Below are positions 32,325-42,356 of a stretch of DNA of 42,571 bases, piece by piece; the stretch's first letter is position 1; each line of letters begins with the position of its first letter. Source of the stretch: a bacterium (lineage in GTDB: Bacteria; CAIWAD01); the NCBI GenBank assembly GCA_030429345.1, contig JAUIFJ010000030.1, positions 1 to 42,571 of the forward strand. Reading direction: 5' to 3'. Under the pieces are notes generated by a model. The model had not been told where the DNA came from and searched no databases. It saw nothing but the letters and a program-made list of their open reading frames with translations. The translations under genes were made by a program, and so were the position numbers.

Positions 32325-33194
32325 TTAGTCGTTCGCTTCAATACTTTGTTCGCCAGATATTTCGACAAGATCGGCCGTTGCTGCCTCTTTATATACATCT
32401 ATCAGTTCCTCCATGTCACACCACTCTGTTGAATCAATGCGATCTACGGGGATCAGGATAAGTTTGTTGTCGATCGCCGAAAAATCTTCAAGTCGTGTCA
32501 ACCTGTCATCCTTGTAACACACTCTTAGAAGTACGGTAACAGAGATCGATGTGTTTTCTTCATTCGGATCGAATGTAGATCGGACCCAGCCGTAAATGTC
32601 CACATCATTAGACAAGTCGAATCTGACTAGCTTTGCATCCTGCATTGACTTTAGGAAAAAACGATTTAGAGGGTCTTGCATTGGGGATAGAGTTCTTGCC
32701 AACCAAGCACCTGGCCTCATTGGTAGACTTTGCAGAGGTTTCCACTCTGGAAACTTCCTTCTAATACACCATCGAATGAAGCGCGCCTGCTTTGGAAATC
32801 GCTTTCTGAATACTTTCTCTAAGAGCAGAATCAACATTTGTATGTAGTACAAAATGCCGCCAACTACCCAGAAAAGAACGACAATACCAATCATGTCAAG
32901 GAATATGTATACCTGTCGTTGGACCTGCTGGATTTCCCACTTGGAGCCAGTGCTTGCGAAGCTGGCCGCAGCGTTACAGAACTCAAGAGCCTCGACAAGC
33001 CAGCCAGGTGTGGGCATCTCCCACATAGTCTGTACGATGCCGTAAGACAAGAGATAGAGTAAGGATGAAAATGTTGCAGTGAGGAGATAGATGTGTTGGC
33101 CGGCATTTTCGCGGCTTGCAACACGGCCGATCGGCCAAAGTCTGATTACCAAGTAACCAGGTGTAAGAAGGAAGATTAGAAAGAGGGCAATCAT
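32325..33194 (-). CDS. Membrane protein of unknown function, middle of cassette
   Basis: A 289-residue protein with three predicted N-terminal membrane helices (IALFLIFLLTPGYLVIRLWP; YLLTATFSSLLYLLSYGIVQ; MIGIVVLFWVVGGILYYIQM) and a cytosolic C-terminal domain (about 140-289) with a strand-rich section (SISVTVLLRVCYKDDRLTRL). The layout resembles a group of uncharacterised membrane proteins (DUF6338-like), but I am not sure. The ATG is at 33194. It lies 25 bases after a small basic protein gene and 18 bases before the duplicated-domain gene, so all three are probably co-transcribed. Confidence 0.7.
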   Translation of the reverse strand: MIALFLIFLLTPGYLVIRLWPIGRVASRENAGQHIYLLTATFSSLLYLLSYGIVQTMWEMPTPGWLVEALEFCNAAASFASTGSKWEIQQVQRQVYIFLDMIGIVVLFWVVGGILYYIQMLILLLEKVFRKRFPKQARFIRWCIRRKFPEWKPLQSLPMRPGAWLARTLSPMQDPLNRFFLKSMQDAKLVRFDLSNDVDIYGWVRSTFDPNEENTSISVTVLLRVCYKDDRLTRLEDFSAIDNKLILIPVDRIDSTEWCDMEELIDVYKEAATADLVEISGEQSIEAND

Positions 33195-33219
33195 TACCGC
33201 CCCCTTTCAATGGAATCAC

Positions 33220-33450
33220 CTAACGAGGCGAGCCATTGTTTGGCGGAACCTGCGGCCCGGGGCTTCCATTCGGAGCAGGCGCACTTGCCTGACGAGGTTG
33301 CTGCTGCTGCACCAACTCGCGTACTACGAGAACCCTCGAATCTTTCTCGAATTGCTCCGAATCCGTGGTGAACAAGCCACCCTTTTCGCGGACCACGGCT
33401 TTCCTCCTTCTTACCTTGCGTCTTACTTTCTTTGCCCTTCGCTTCAGCAT
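33220..33450 (-). CDS. Small basic protein with Gln/Pro-rich disordered tail
   Basis: A 76-residue protein: a strongly basic start (MLKRRAKKVRRKVRRRKAVV), a middle with acidic residues, then a Q/P/G-rich low-complexity end (VQQQQPRQASAPAPNGSPGP). The ATG at 33450 has AGGAG about nine bases upstream, better than any start in the overlapping frame. It may bind nucleic acid or membrane through the basic part. No family is recognised. Confidence 0.55.
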   Translation of the reverse strand: MLKRRAKKVRRKVRRRKAVVREKGGLFTTDSEQFEKDSRVLVVRELVQQQQPRQASAPAPNGSPGPQVPPNNGSPR

Positions 33451-33764
33451 TTGCCATGCTCCTTCGGGCCGTACAATCAGCGCAGTTAGTGCAATTTAGT
33501 GCCAGATGCTGACAATCGCTAACCCATTGCGCCTCAAGGCGTAGCAAGCGGAACACGTCTCCATTGCAGTAGCTTACCTGCAAACAGAGTGCCGCTGCCG
33601 GAACAGCCCGTAAATCCTTGCACTTAGCTTTACTAAGCGGCTCATTGATCTGTTCCCGCATGTCGTATATCGACCAACGATGACCGTATCTGAACATGTG
33701 AACAGAAGATATAGGCTGTGTCATCAGATTGCCTTTTTACAAGAGAGCTTACACGAATGCGCTG
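33451..33764. other. Intergenic, no convincing gene
   Basis: A minus-strand frame covering 33194-33724 overlaps this stretch, but its sequence has no protein-like pattern and its end overlaps the better-supported small basic gene. Presumably it holds the promoter of the three-gene cassette. I see no clear motif. Confidence 0.35.
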
Positions 33765-34574
33765 TCAAAGGACCCAACCAACCATAAAGCTGATCCAGGG
33801 TTCACCTTCATGGGGAAAGACGCTCACGTCTTCGCCGGTTTTGTCGAAACCTGCGACGAAACCGATGTTGACGCCACTCCAATTGCGAAGAAGCAAGCCC
33901 CCTGCTACTGTAACGGCTGTTGTAGACTTTGCCTTGCTTGTGGATTCGATGCTTACCTGAGAAATCCCAGCGGAAAAGATTGGTGATACACTCAGTCTTC
34001 TTGGACCTAATGCCCAAGACCATCCCACATAATAGCCAAGGCCAGCATCGCCAGAAATTGTCTTAGTGTCTAGTCTGTATTTAAAAGGAACAACCAGTGT
34101 GCCCGAGATTGGCCCATAAACAGACTCTGAAACAAACTCAGCGACGTTCAATTTGCCTTCGTACTTCCTCCCCAATCTGTAAGCCTGTCTGTACTTGACA
34201 GTTGATTCTTCCCACTGGATCTGGGCAGCACCGCTTGCATCCGCTAAGCCATTTGCCGTGGAACTTGGCTTCGGGGAGGTCGATTTACCTGTCTTCAGTG
34301 AGCTCTTAGATTTCGATTGTTTTGCGCGGTATTTCGTAAGGGATTCAAATACCACATAGTAGTCCTCTTCATCGGGTGCGGAGACGACTCTGAATCGACT
34401 GAATCTCCTGGCAGTTAGCGCACTTCCATTGTCATTACGTCCCAGGGTGTGAAAGTCGGTCCAGTCGCACTCTAGTCGATACACCTTGCCGACTTCTAAC
34501 ACAGGGGTTTCATTGGCAAGAGCAAACCCGAAAGGAAGGATTGCGTATGCTATCCAATTGATGCACCGTCTCAT
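33765..34574 (-). CDS. Exported outer-surface, possibly beta-barrel, protein
   Basis: A 269-residue protein with a signal segment (MRRCINWIAYAILPFGFALA), an N-terminal strand-rich domain, a Ser/Lys-rich linker (about residues 86-110) and a C-terminal half of alternating strands (GLGYYVGWSWALG; SVSPIFSAGISQVSIES; AVTVAGGLLLRN; NIGFVAGFDK). It ends WISFMVGWVL, the aromatic C-terminus of many outer-membrane barrels. I start at the ATG at 34574; a GTG at 34583 lies closer to an AAGGAG site and is an equal alternative. Function unknown. Convergent neighbours are absent. Confidence 0.65.
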   Translation of the reverse strand: MRRCINWIAYAILPFGFALANETPVLEVGKVYRLECDWTDFHTLGRNDNGSALTARRFSRFRVVSAPDEEDYYVVFESLTKYRAKQSKSKSSLKTGKSTSPKPSSTANGLADASGAAQIQWEESTVKYRQAYRLGRKYEGKLNVAEFVSESVYGPISGTLVVPFKYRLDTKTISGDAGLGYYVGWSWALGPRRLSVSPIFSAGISQVSIESTSKAKSTTAVTVAGGLLLRNWSGVNIGFVAGFDKTGEDVSVFPHEGEPWISFMVGWVL

Positions 34575-35047
34575 GTAGTACACTGTTCTCCTTTCTGGTA
34601 CCAGCGCAGATGTCTGCATTGAATGGTGGTTGACAATGCGTGCAAGAGCTGATTGGACTGGCTTGGCCCAGTACTGCAGCTTTGCAGCAAGGTTTTGGGT
34701 AAGCTATGCCCTCTCTGATCGCAATATAGTGTCAACGCGATTGAAAAAGCGATAATGATGATCGCTAAAGCCGCAAAACTAGTTCATATTGCCATTCTCT
34801 CAGTACTTGAACAATGGACTTGTGCATGGGATGGCGAAGTCGCACACTGATACTGTCAAGCGACTGATATCCGACTGAGGAAACGCCTAGAGGATGGGAA
34901 AAGGAATGTTGGTCTCCTGAAGTGGCGTTCAGGACGAAAGGCCGATCGTGACAAAAGGTCTTGAGGTCGTCACATTTGCTCGTGAGGGTGGCATCCAACC
35001 TTGTGACTGACGGATCCGTATTAGGTCGTCAAAATTCATTTCCATCA
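34575..35047. other. Intergenic, no gene seen
   Basis: Minus-strand TTGACA at 34730-34735 could be a -35 box for the outer-surface gene, but no good -10 lies at the right spacing. A short inverted repeat AGCGAT/ATCGCT lies at 34748-34766. No coding frame looks real. Confidence 0.35.
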
Positions 35048-37541
35048 CTACTTGATTTGGAGAATCTTCTTCACTTGCTGTCTTCCATTGACGCTAAGAA
35101 CAACCATGTAGACGCCACTCGAAACTTCACTGCCATCGAAGGCGACTTTGTGCTCGCCGGTCCCTCGAGTCCCCTCATCCAATAGCGCCACCAATTGACC
35201 TAATAAGTTGTATACTTTCAGCTCCACAGATTGTGGAAATGCAAGTACGTAGCGAATGGTCGTCTGTGAGTTGAACGGATTCGGGTAGGCAGATCGAAGT
35301 TGAAAGGCTGCCGGTCGACTCAGCGGTTGCTGCGGGCGCTGCAATGCGACCCAGCTGGTATCGATGTCGAGCATGGGGACCGCCCGTGAATCCCATGTCC
35401 GCACGAAGGTCTCCCTGGCTTGGCCAGTGTGCTGTTCCTGGTATTTCGGGATTCTCAAGGTCCTGCCACTCCGTTCCAGGATGCCCCGCATCCACGGCCG
35501 GCGACTGCGGGGAAAGCCAGGGACTGCCAAGAACCGGATCGAATGCCGGGTCCTCGTAGTAGATATTTCCTTCACCCGTATAGTCATCATCGAGCAGGGT
35601 GTATCGAAGCAAGGGCGGCGGGTACTCGGCAATGCTGTGGACAGGATGCGTGAAGAACTCGCATTCGTTGCCATAGAGGATCGAATTGTATACGGTCAAG
35701 CGTGGATCGTCGATGTCATTGGTCCAGAACAGGAACTGCGTGCTATTGTCAACCAGGGTCAGGTTGCCGATTCGGGCCTGGTCGATCTTATGGATCCCCA
35801 AGGCGACCTGGAAGGGAGGAGACCAGTAGGAGAAGGGGTAGTTCATGTTCGCCTCCCAAGCATCAACCCCTTCGATCCAGACATTCGTCATTTCCAGCGT
35901 GTCCACTTCAATGTAGGCACCCATTCGATGCGTGTCCTTGATGACCAGATTCCTCACGCTTGCCCTGTCGGCGCCAATGAGGTCGATGCCACCATCATCG
36001 TTGTCCAGCAGGTGCACATTGCTGATTTCGTACCTCAGTTGACGAACTGGGTTGTCACCACCGGATCTAACAAAGCTCAAAGTGCTGCCGATTTGCCGAT
36101 TCCCTGCAAACGGGTCGCTTGGAGGATTCTCGGGCACAGGATTCGTTTCTACGTTTCCCACGAAGAGACAATCTTCCATGCGAACCACGGCAGGCCATGT
36201 AAGTGTTTCCCAGGTAGAAATGCGTGCCACTCTACCGGTCTGAGCCCCCCTGCCAGTTTCAGGATTGTCATAGTCGTCGTGGTCTATGTGAATGTTGTTT
36301 CTGAAGATCATTCGTCGGAAAACCTGTGGCCCATACTCAACTGAAAGGTTAAGTAAACTGCGAAAAGTTTCGCCTCCACCAGCAGCATGTAGTTGGCTAC
36401 CCTCTTGGAAAGGAAAGACATTAGAAATATTATTTTGAATAATTGCATCTGAAATGTTTAGTCTGCTCGTAGTGAAGAGTGCACCATAGCAATTGCCAAC
36501 ACAATCAGCCGGGACCGGGGGTTCGACGCCAAACGTGTTTCCTTCGACGAGTAGGTTATTAACGGTTCCTACTTCCCCCGCCCTCATTTCAAACATTATC
36601 GGTGTATTGGAGAAATTGTCTAGCAATGAAACTTGATTTAACAGAACATGGTCACCGCCAATGTCCATAATTCTGTTTAAAGTATAATAGCTACCTAATA
36701 AAGAGCATGATTGAACCAATATGTCCGTTGCTAGTAAGTTTGAATCATCATCTTCATTCCCAGTGCCCAATGCTAGAATAATCCCATAATTGGTAGTTGC
36801 GTTTCTTACACGAATCTGTTCGGCGCGAAGAGTGTCTACAGCAGAAAAGACAATGCCATTACGGAAAGAGTTAAGGCTATCAGATTGAAATCGGGATATA
36901 TGAACTATATTCCCTCCTAAAAATACTGCATTTACTTGGCTATCGGCAGTGATTATCGTGAAGTCTTCTACGCGGATCAAATCAGTTTCATTGACACTGA
37001 AGTGGAACTCGAATGAAGAGTTCAAATCGGTATCATAGTATAGGTGTAGTCTGCAACTATTGATCAGCACGGATTCTAGTCTGTACTCTAGACCAGTATA
37101 AAACACTGACCCCATTGACGTGCTTCTATTCAACCTGAATACAACATTGCTCATGGTGAGTGAACTTCTATGGCTCGTCTGAATTGCTCCGGCGGCGTCA
37201 TCGTCCCCAGCACCACGCTGAATTGTAAGTCCGGCAATAATCAGTCGATTGCCTTCAGTTGTTCCAGTTGTGATCACTGGCCCTTGCCATGCTCCATCCA
37301 GGATAGTTTGATCCACGAACAGACTGTCGCCTGTCAAGTAGTCTTCTGAGCAGATTGTCAGACTGTGCGATGGAGTCTGGAGAAGCTCAATGTATGTTCC
37401 AGGTGATACCAATACTGTATCACCTGGAGCTGTTGCATCCAGGGCTGATTGAATCACTTGGTAATCTGCTGGAACTTGGAGAACACTACCCAATACAGAA
37501 GTTGCGTAAAAGAGCAGTGTAAGTTGAAGGAAGTTTTTCAT
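35048..37541 (-). pseudogene. Secreted beta-helix protein with sorting tail, one frameshift
   Basis: About 830 residues if restored. The N-terminal part starts at 37541 (MKNFLQLTLLFYATSVLG, signal) with the VPADYQVIQSALDATAPGDT beta-helix opening phrase. It continues through repetitive solenoid sequence to GDLRADMGFTGGP. There the frame breaks at about 35375-35385, in a G4/C3 run. The other frame resumes at MLDIDTSWVAL and carries the sorting tail: YPNPFNSQTTIRYVL, VYNLLGQLVALLDEGTRGTG, SSGVYMVVLSV and KKILQIK. One extra or missing base explains it. It may be an assembly error or a true pseudogene; if true the protein would lose its anchor. Low GC in the middle (about 36.3-37.2 kb). Confidence 0.8.
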
Positions 37542-37548
37542 TCATGAA

Positions 37549-37579
37549 AATACCTCCCCGCCAGTTGCGGGGAGGTATT
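37549..37579. terminator. Perfect hairpin between two beta-helix genes, also covering a ribosome-binding site
   Basis: AATACCTCCCCGC (37549-37561) and GCGGGGAGGTATT (37567-37579) pair perfectly over 13 bp around CAGTT. On the minus strand the stem is followed by TTTTC, so it can end the 37602-40955 transcript. The plus strand has CCTTTTATTT after it. The GGGGAGG that could serve the next minus-strand start at 37541 lies inside the stem. Confidence 0.8.
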
Positions 37580-37601
37580 CCTTTTATTTGTCGTTGCCGT
37601 A

Positions 37602-40600
37602 CTACTTCAGAAGCAGCACTTTCTTGCTGTCGAATCCGTGTGCCGTCTTGGCACTTACGACATAGACGCCTGAGGCCAGGGATGCCCCGTCAAGAAGGAA
37701 GGTATGTTCACCAGCTTCAAGTTGTCCATTGTGTAGTTCCGCCACACGTTGGCCAAGAAGATTGTAAACACTCAGGTTCAGCATATCTTCCTGAGCAAGC
37801 CAAAGACCAATTGTGGTGGTCGGATTAAAGGGATTAGGCCATACAGATGCAAGCTTGAACGTGCCAGGCTGAGTTTCGAGCCGGCTTTCCTCTTGGCGTG
37901 CAACGACTGGATTCGTCGCGAAGCTAAGCAATGCGTCTACAGATTGCAGCGTCCTGGCAGACTGTTCTGTATGAGCGAGTCCCATGAGTGCTGACCCACC
38001 ACCTTGTTTTGGGTAGGTATCAATTTCCAGCTTTGCGAATTCAGCCAAGGCTTTGGAAAGGGAGTCGCCCAGAACAATCAGGCTGTCAAGAAGATCAAGA
38101 GCGCCATCTCGATCGCCATAGTATGCCTCAACACACTGTGCATGGCAGTACTCCGTGATCGACAGCCAGTCGTTGCCATCTTCATCCGCTTCTTCACTTC
38201 CAACAAGAAGGCCAGACTTTGCCGGAGATGACCAATCGGGGTCATCCTTTCCGAGCTCCTTTAAACGAGCTGCAGCGTAAGGTGCTTTTCCCGATTCCGG
38301 GTAGAGCCGACAGACCTCCTTGTAATACCAAATCGCTAGGAGCTCGTTGTTGTTTGCTTCTGCACCCAGGCCAGCACTGTAGAGGCCTTCGTCCTCATCG
38401 TCATCAATGCAGGGCGTGGCAGGCGGATCAAAGTCAGCCAGGCAATTCGATCCATCTGCCCAGGAAGGAATCCGATCCGCGACATCTTCGCAGTCAAGAG
38501 CGGAGGACTCACTCGATCCCCAGTAGTTTTTCATCCAGTTTCTGTCCGGACCAGAGTGGTTCTGGGATTGGATGAAATCGAAGCCAGAATAGCTTCCAAG
38601 GTAGGTGTATACAAGGTTGTTGTACCCGCACTTCATAAGCAGATCGCCAGCTTCCATGGTGATGAATGCAGGTGTGTTTGCGTCGTTAAGAACACCATAG
38701 AAGTCATTATGGGCGAAGGTTTCCAAATCCACTGCACCGTATCTGATATCGATTGCAGTGTTATCAAGATCCTGGAATTGGTTTGCCCCAAAGCTGACTG
38801 TCGCATAGCCAGAAACCAGACAGCTCTTTACGTCTTCAGTTGTCTTGAACAGGCAACTTGTGATGATGACGTCCGTCGACGATACAATTGCCAAAGGAAA
38901 CAGTGCGTCGGACTGTCCACCAGCAATAAAAGCGCAGTCATTGATGTAATTGTTATCTCCAAGAGGTAGCGAGAGCCTGTCGAATCGATGGGGGGATTCG
39001 TCAATATCGCCGTTATACAAATCAAACGTGAATCCGATCACCTCTGATGCCTCACATGCCAGTAGCATGAGCTGTCCACCATCCATGTTTTGGATTTGAA
39101 CAGTTGTATTCGATTCCGGATCCGCGTTCAGCTGGAGTTCATTCAAGTGGGAGAACACAAGCCCGTACTCCGGGGCATGATTGAACAGAACGCCATCAAT
39201 GTCCGAATCGACAAGATTGCTCACGTGACCGATTTGGATCTTGTACGCATCATTGCTGACAATGGCAGTTCTCTGGCTTGAAGGATCGCCAATGGAGAGA
39301 TCTCCCGACGTGGAGTAGAGGTCTAGCGTCAAACCTTCGTCGACAACGATCACGGCACCGGGCTCGATCGTCAGTGAAGTGCCTCCCAGAGACCTGGTGG
39401 AACTGATTGTGTAGTGACCTGCTTCGATGGTGTTATTCGTCACGGAAGTAAGTTCGACCGTATCATAGACTGGGCGCCAACCAAGGTCACCCTCAGTAAG
39501 GTCGAAGTCCATGGAGTCCCCATCCTTGTCATAGCAAGGACTGTCCCAGCGAAGGGCAAAATCAATGCGATTGGCATGCAATCCACTCGGATCACAGAAG
39601 AGAGGATCTTCTTCATACACATCCGTGATCGTGTAGTTTCCTCCGCCATCGATTCCATCTTCGCCATCATAGACAGTGATGTCATCCAGGACATAGGTGC
39701 CACCAGTCGCTGAGTTCCAGCTTACTTCGTTGTCCGCGGACGGATTCCAAAGAACGCTGTTCACAATCTCAACATAGTCAGCATAACCGGTGACCAGGAA
39801 GGGAATCCCAGTGCATTCAGCAATGGTGATCTTATCAAATCGGAAATCGACTCCATTGCCAGAAGGATTTCCAAGATTAGCATCACCATCCAGAAGGATC
39901 GTATTGCCTGATTGGTTCACGAACAGACAGTTGATCATTGTATTGGAATTGTCTGTGCGACTCTTGTAGATGAAGTTGGAGTCATCGAAGATGCAGTCGA
40001 TCAAGTCAACTGAAACTGCCGCAACGCTTCCCGATTGTGCGCGCGCATCAACTGTTGTACTCTCGAATGTTACGGAGTCATAGTAGTTGATGCCGCGTAC
40101 CTGGTATAGACCAGCGTCTTCGAACTTGCCACCAGTAATGGTGCACTCACCAAGTAGGGTTGAAAGGGTTCCCTTCATGGTTAGGTCATCAATGGTAGCA
40201 TCCGTAGCATAGAAATCGAGGTCAGACTCAATCACTCCACCGTCGATATCTACGGTTACGCCACTTTGTGTATTGAGTGCCGGCAAGGCATAGCTTGCAA
40301 TATCGCACTCATCGAATGTGACTGTTGTACCGCTCGATGCAATGATCGCAGCGTCACTGACGAAGCCAGGCGAGCTGTAGGCGAGGGATCCAATCAGATT
40401 CAGTTCGCCGTACGTTCCAGATACCTTGAGCAAGGCGTCGGTTCCATCATGCGTCTCTTGCCCAAAACATTCCGGGGTCAAATCAGTCCAGTCGGACATG
40501 CCAAGAGAGCAGTCTGTAAGATTGACTGTGCAGTTGTCGACCGTAACTGCATACGAAGACAGCTCGGTGCAGGGCGGGTAGTCCCATTCAATGGTTCCAT

Positions 40601-40955
40601 TCAGATCGCACCGAATAAACGATGCATCCGAATAGACATGAAGGCCAGGTGAATAGTGTGGAGTAAACCAGATGTCCTGGAATGTAGCGCCAGAGAAATC
40701 GATTGGTTGACTCTGAATGGATACTGCGGGAAAACCCGTCACATATCCTCGGATGGTTCCGGTATATGTGATCGAGTTAAGTGCGCCGGTCCAGTCGTCG
40801 TACATAACCACGTCTTCATCGGGATTGCTTGCGGCGGCAGCAGCAATCGCTTGATTCAGATCCGTGAAATCTTGACCTGGTCCGAATGTAATCTGAGCAT
40901 TGGCCAGGGACACTGTTACCCCTAAACCCAGTGCGCAAAGCAGGGTCGCTTTCAT
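37602..40955 (-). CDS. Giant secreted beta-solenoid protein with sorting tail
   Basis: A 1117-residue exported protein: signal segment (MKATLLCALGLGVTVSLANA), a very long stretch of irregular strand repeats typical of right-handed beta-helices (about 20-880), an acidic then helical TPR-like segment (about 890-960, NNELLAIWYYKEVCRLYPES), and the C-terminal sorting tail (WPNPFNPTTTIGLWL, VYNLLGQRVAEL, EAGEHTFLLDGASLASGVYV, KKVLLLK). It is expected on the cell surface. The ATG at 40955 has TGGAGAG upstream; a longer frame to 41015 crosses the palindrome region. The start lies about 50 bases from a perfect 23-bp palindrome. Confidence 0.88.
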   Translation of the reverse strand: MKATLLCALGLGVTVSLANAQITFGPGQDFTDLNQAIAAAAASNPDEDVVMYDDWTGALNSITYTGTIRGYVTGFPAVSIQSQPIDFSGATFQDIWFTPHYSPGLHVYSDASFIRCDLNGTIEWDYPPCTELSSYAVTVDNCTVNLTDCSLGMSDWTDLTPECFGQETHDGTDALLKVSGTYGELNLIGSLAYSSPGFVSDAAIIASSGTTVTFDECDIASYALPALNTQSGVTVDIDGGVIESDLDFYATDATIDDLTMKGTLSTLLGECTITGGKFEDAGLYQVRGINYYDSVTFESTTVDARAQSGSVAAVSVDLIDCIFDDSNFIYKSRTDNSNTMINCLFVNQSGNTILLDGDANLGNPSGNGVDFRFDKITIAECTGIPFLVTGYADYVEIVNSVLWNPSADNEVSWNSATGGTYVLDDITVYDGEDGIDGGGNYTITDVYEEDPLFCDPSGLHANRIDFALRWDSPCYDKDGDSMDFDLTEGDLGWRPVYDTVELTSVTNNTIEAGHYTISSTRSLGGTSLTIEPGAVIVVDEGLTLDLYSTSGDLSIGDPSSQRTAIVSNDAYKIQIGHVSNLVDSDIDGVLFNHAPEYGLVFSHLNELQLNADPESNTTVQIQNMDGGQLMLLACEASEVIGFTFDLYNGDIDESPHRFDRLSLPLGDNNYINDCAFIAGGQSDALFPLAIVSSTDVIITSCLFKTTEDVKSCLVSGYATVSFGANQFQDLDNTAIDIRYGAVDLETFAHNDFYGVLNDANTPAFITMEAGDLLMKCGYNNLVYTYLGSYSGFDFIQSQNHSGPDRNWMKNYWGSSESSALDCEDVADRIPSWADGSNCLADFDPPATPCIDDDEDEGLYSAGLGAEANNNELLAIWYYKEVCRLYPESGKAPYAAARLKELGKDDPDWSSPAKSGLLVGSEEADEDGNDWLSITEYCHAQCVEAYYGDRDGALDLLDSLIVLGDSLSKALAEFAKLEIDTYPKQGGGSALMGLAHTEQSARTLQSVDALLSFATNPVVARQEESRLETQPGTFKLASVWPNPFNPTTTIGLWLAQEDMLNLSVYNLLGQRVAELHNGQLEAGEHTFLLDGASLASGVYVVSAKTAHGFDSKKVLLLK

Positions 40956-41510
40956 TGTCTCTCCAGAAGGTTGCGATCTTCGATGTAATACAAACTTCGG
41001 TATCCGCCACTGCACTTAGTGCAGTGGCATTTGTAGGACAGCCTTATTCATTGGCCTGGACATGAAGACCGATAGTCGATATGCGACAAGTAGGATAGGC
41101 AATGAAAATGCAGGATGACTAGATTCGTAGATCACCAAATCAACGAGATACATGAAGCTGAAGCAGTGTAGCCAATCGCAGGAGCACGTCATCCTACTTC
41201 ACAACTTTCTAGCGGGATGGCACTTGTTCGGTGTTTGAAGTTCATTGATGGCAGGTGTTCGACTTGCCACTGCATCCCGCTGCGAAATGATAGTGACAAT
41301 AGTTGGATATGCGCAACACTTCGCACACAAAACTAACAATAAAGTTCGACTTGACGAATGTCAAGCAGCAGTGACGTTGATGGCAAAGCACATTGTCGCC
41401 GTACAGAATCATGAGTTTCTATGCTAATCTCTGTAGCACGGCTTCTGATTTCGATCCAGCTTAGACGGTGTTAGCCTGCAGTAAGAGGAGATTGGGTATG
41501 GAGCCGCTAT
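40956..41510. other. Intergenic region, no gene seen
   Basis: It holds the leader of the giant solenoid gene and the 3' side of the zinc-ribbon protein gene. Apart from the palindrome at 41006-41028 I see no feature. A 60-codon plus-strand frame at 41245 has no ribosome-binding site or protein-like pattern. Confidence 0.4.
41006..41028. promoter_or_regulatory. Perfect 23-bp palindrome upstream of the solenoid gene
   Basis: GCCACTGCACT and AGTGCAGTGGC are perfect 11-bp arms around a single T. There is no T-run, so it is probably an operator rather than a terminator, or an RNA hairpin in the leader. It lies about 50 bases before the ATG at 40955. Confidence 0.5.
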
Positions 41511-42356
41511 TCATAGGATTACATTCATTGGCAAGTACCATTCGGAGTACGGCTGCCCATCCGATGTGACTACGCGCAACATCCCGGTCTTGCCTATCTC
41601 ATAGACCAGTGGATCCTGTGTCGACAAAAAACGTTTGTCGGATAGCCTTTTGAGCGGGACTTTGTCTACAGCTGAATGCTTTGCAGAGTCAGCGATCAGG
41701 AAGTAGTTCGTTCCATCTCTAACGAGCGTCCTTCTTTGCTGGACTGCTTGGCAGTCTTCTAGCCATTGACCAAGGATCGCATCCGCCTTCACCTGTGGCA
41801 TGGACTGCCAGGCCGGGACATCTTCATGAAGGATGCCATGCATCACATTCTTCAGCGTTCCGCCTTCGATTTCTGCCCAGGCCCACATGCCATTCACATC
41901 ATCCGTGCAGCCGTCTAAGTAGATACTGTATCTGCTGGTGCCTTTAAACTTTGCTGTTGAGTTGTGGGCATAGTCGATCGCATTCCCTAGTTCGTCAGAA
42001 GATAGCCTGCGGTTGAGTACGACATGGATAGACCTGGAACCGCGTCCCTGGTCCATCAGTTGAATTGATTTGATGCACTTGGGAATGGATTCTTTAGCCT
42101 GTTCACCAGCTTCAATTAGTCCACTTTCTGCTGGCGCAGTTTCAGCTATTGCCGGCACCGACTCAGCAGTACTTCGTCCTACAAATCGCACAATTCCACG
42201 ACCAGTGTAGAACAATAAGCCTGCGACTAGCATGAGTGACAGCCCAGTAAAAATGTTAATCAGCACCATAGGGAATTTGTAGCCGCATTCAGTGCAAACT
42301 TTTGGTTGGCTCTTTCCAAGAACAGCCATGCACTTGGGGCATTTGAACTCTGCCAC
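41511..42356 (-). CDS. Zinc-ribbon membrane protein of unknown function
   Basis: A 281-residue protein. The N-terminal zinc ribbon (KCPKCMAVLGK; VCTECGYKFP: two CxxC knuckles) is followed by a membrane helix (about 31-52, INIFTGLSLMLVAGLLFYTG). An alanine/glutamate linker precedes a C-terminal domain (about 90-281) with no recognised family (SRSIHVVLNRRLSSDELGNA; MWAWAEIEGGTLKNVMHGIL). The start is a GTG at 42356 with AGAGGTGA upstream. The topology puts the ribbon in the cytoplasm and the large domain outside, if the helix is a simple anchor (inference). Confidence 0.7.
   Translation of the reverse strand: MAEFKCPKCMAVLGKSQPKVCTECGYKFPMVLINIFTGLSLMLVAGLLFYTGRGIVRFVGRSTAESVPAIAETAPAESGLIEAGEQAKESIPKCIKSIQLMDQGRGSRSIHVVLNRRLSSDELGNAIDYAHNSTAKFKGTSRYSIYLDGCTDDVNGMWAWAEIEGGTLKNVMHGILHEDVPAWQSMPQVKADAILGQWLEDCQAVQQRRTLVRDGTNYFLIADSAKHSAVDKVPLKRLSDKRFLSTQDPLVYEIGKTGMLRVVTSDGQPYSEWYLPMNVIL

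Noticed and set aside
33194-33724. Minus-strand frame overlapping the small basic gene
   Set aside because: No protein-like pattern. Its internal ATG lies one base after the Shine-Dalgarno sequence that properly serves the 33450 start.
41245-41427. 60-codon plus-strand frame
   Set aside because: No ribosome-binding site, no pattern and isolated in a low-GC intergenic region.
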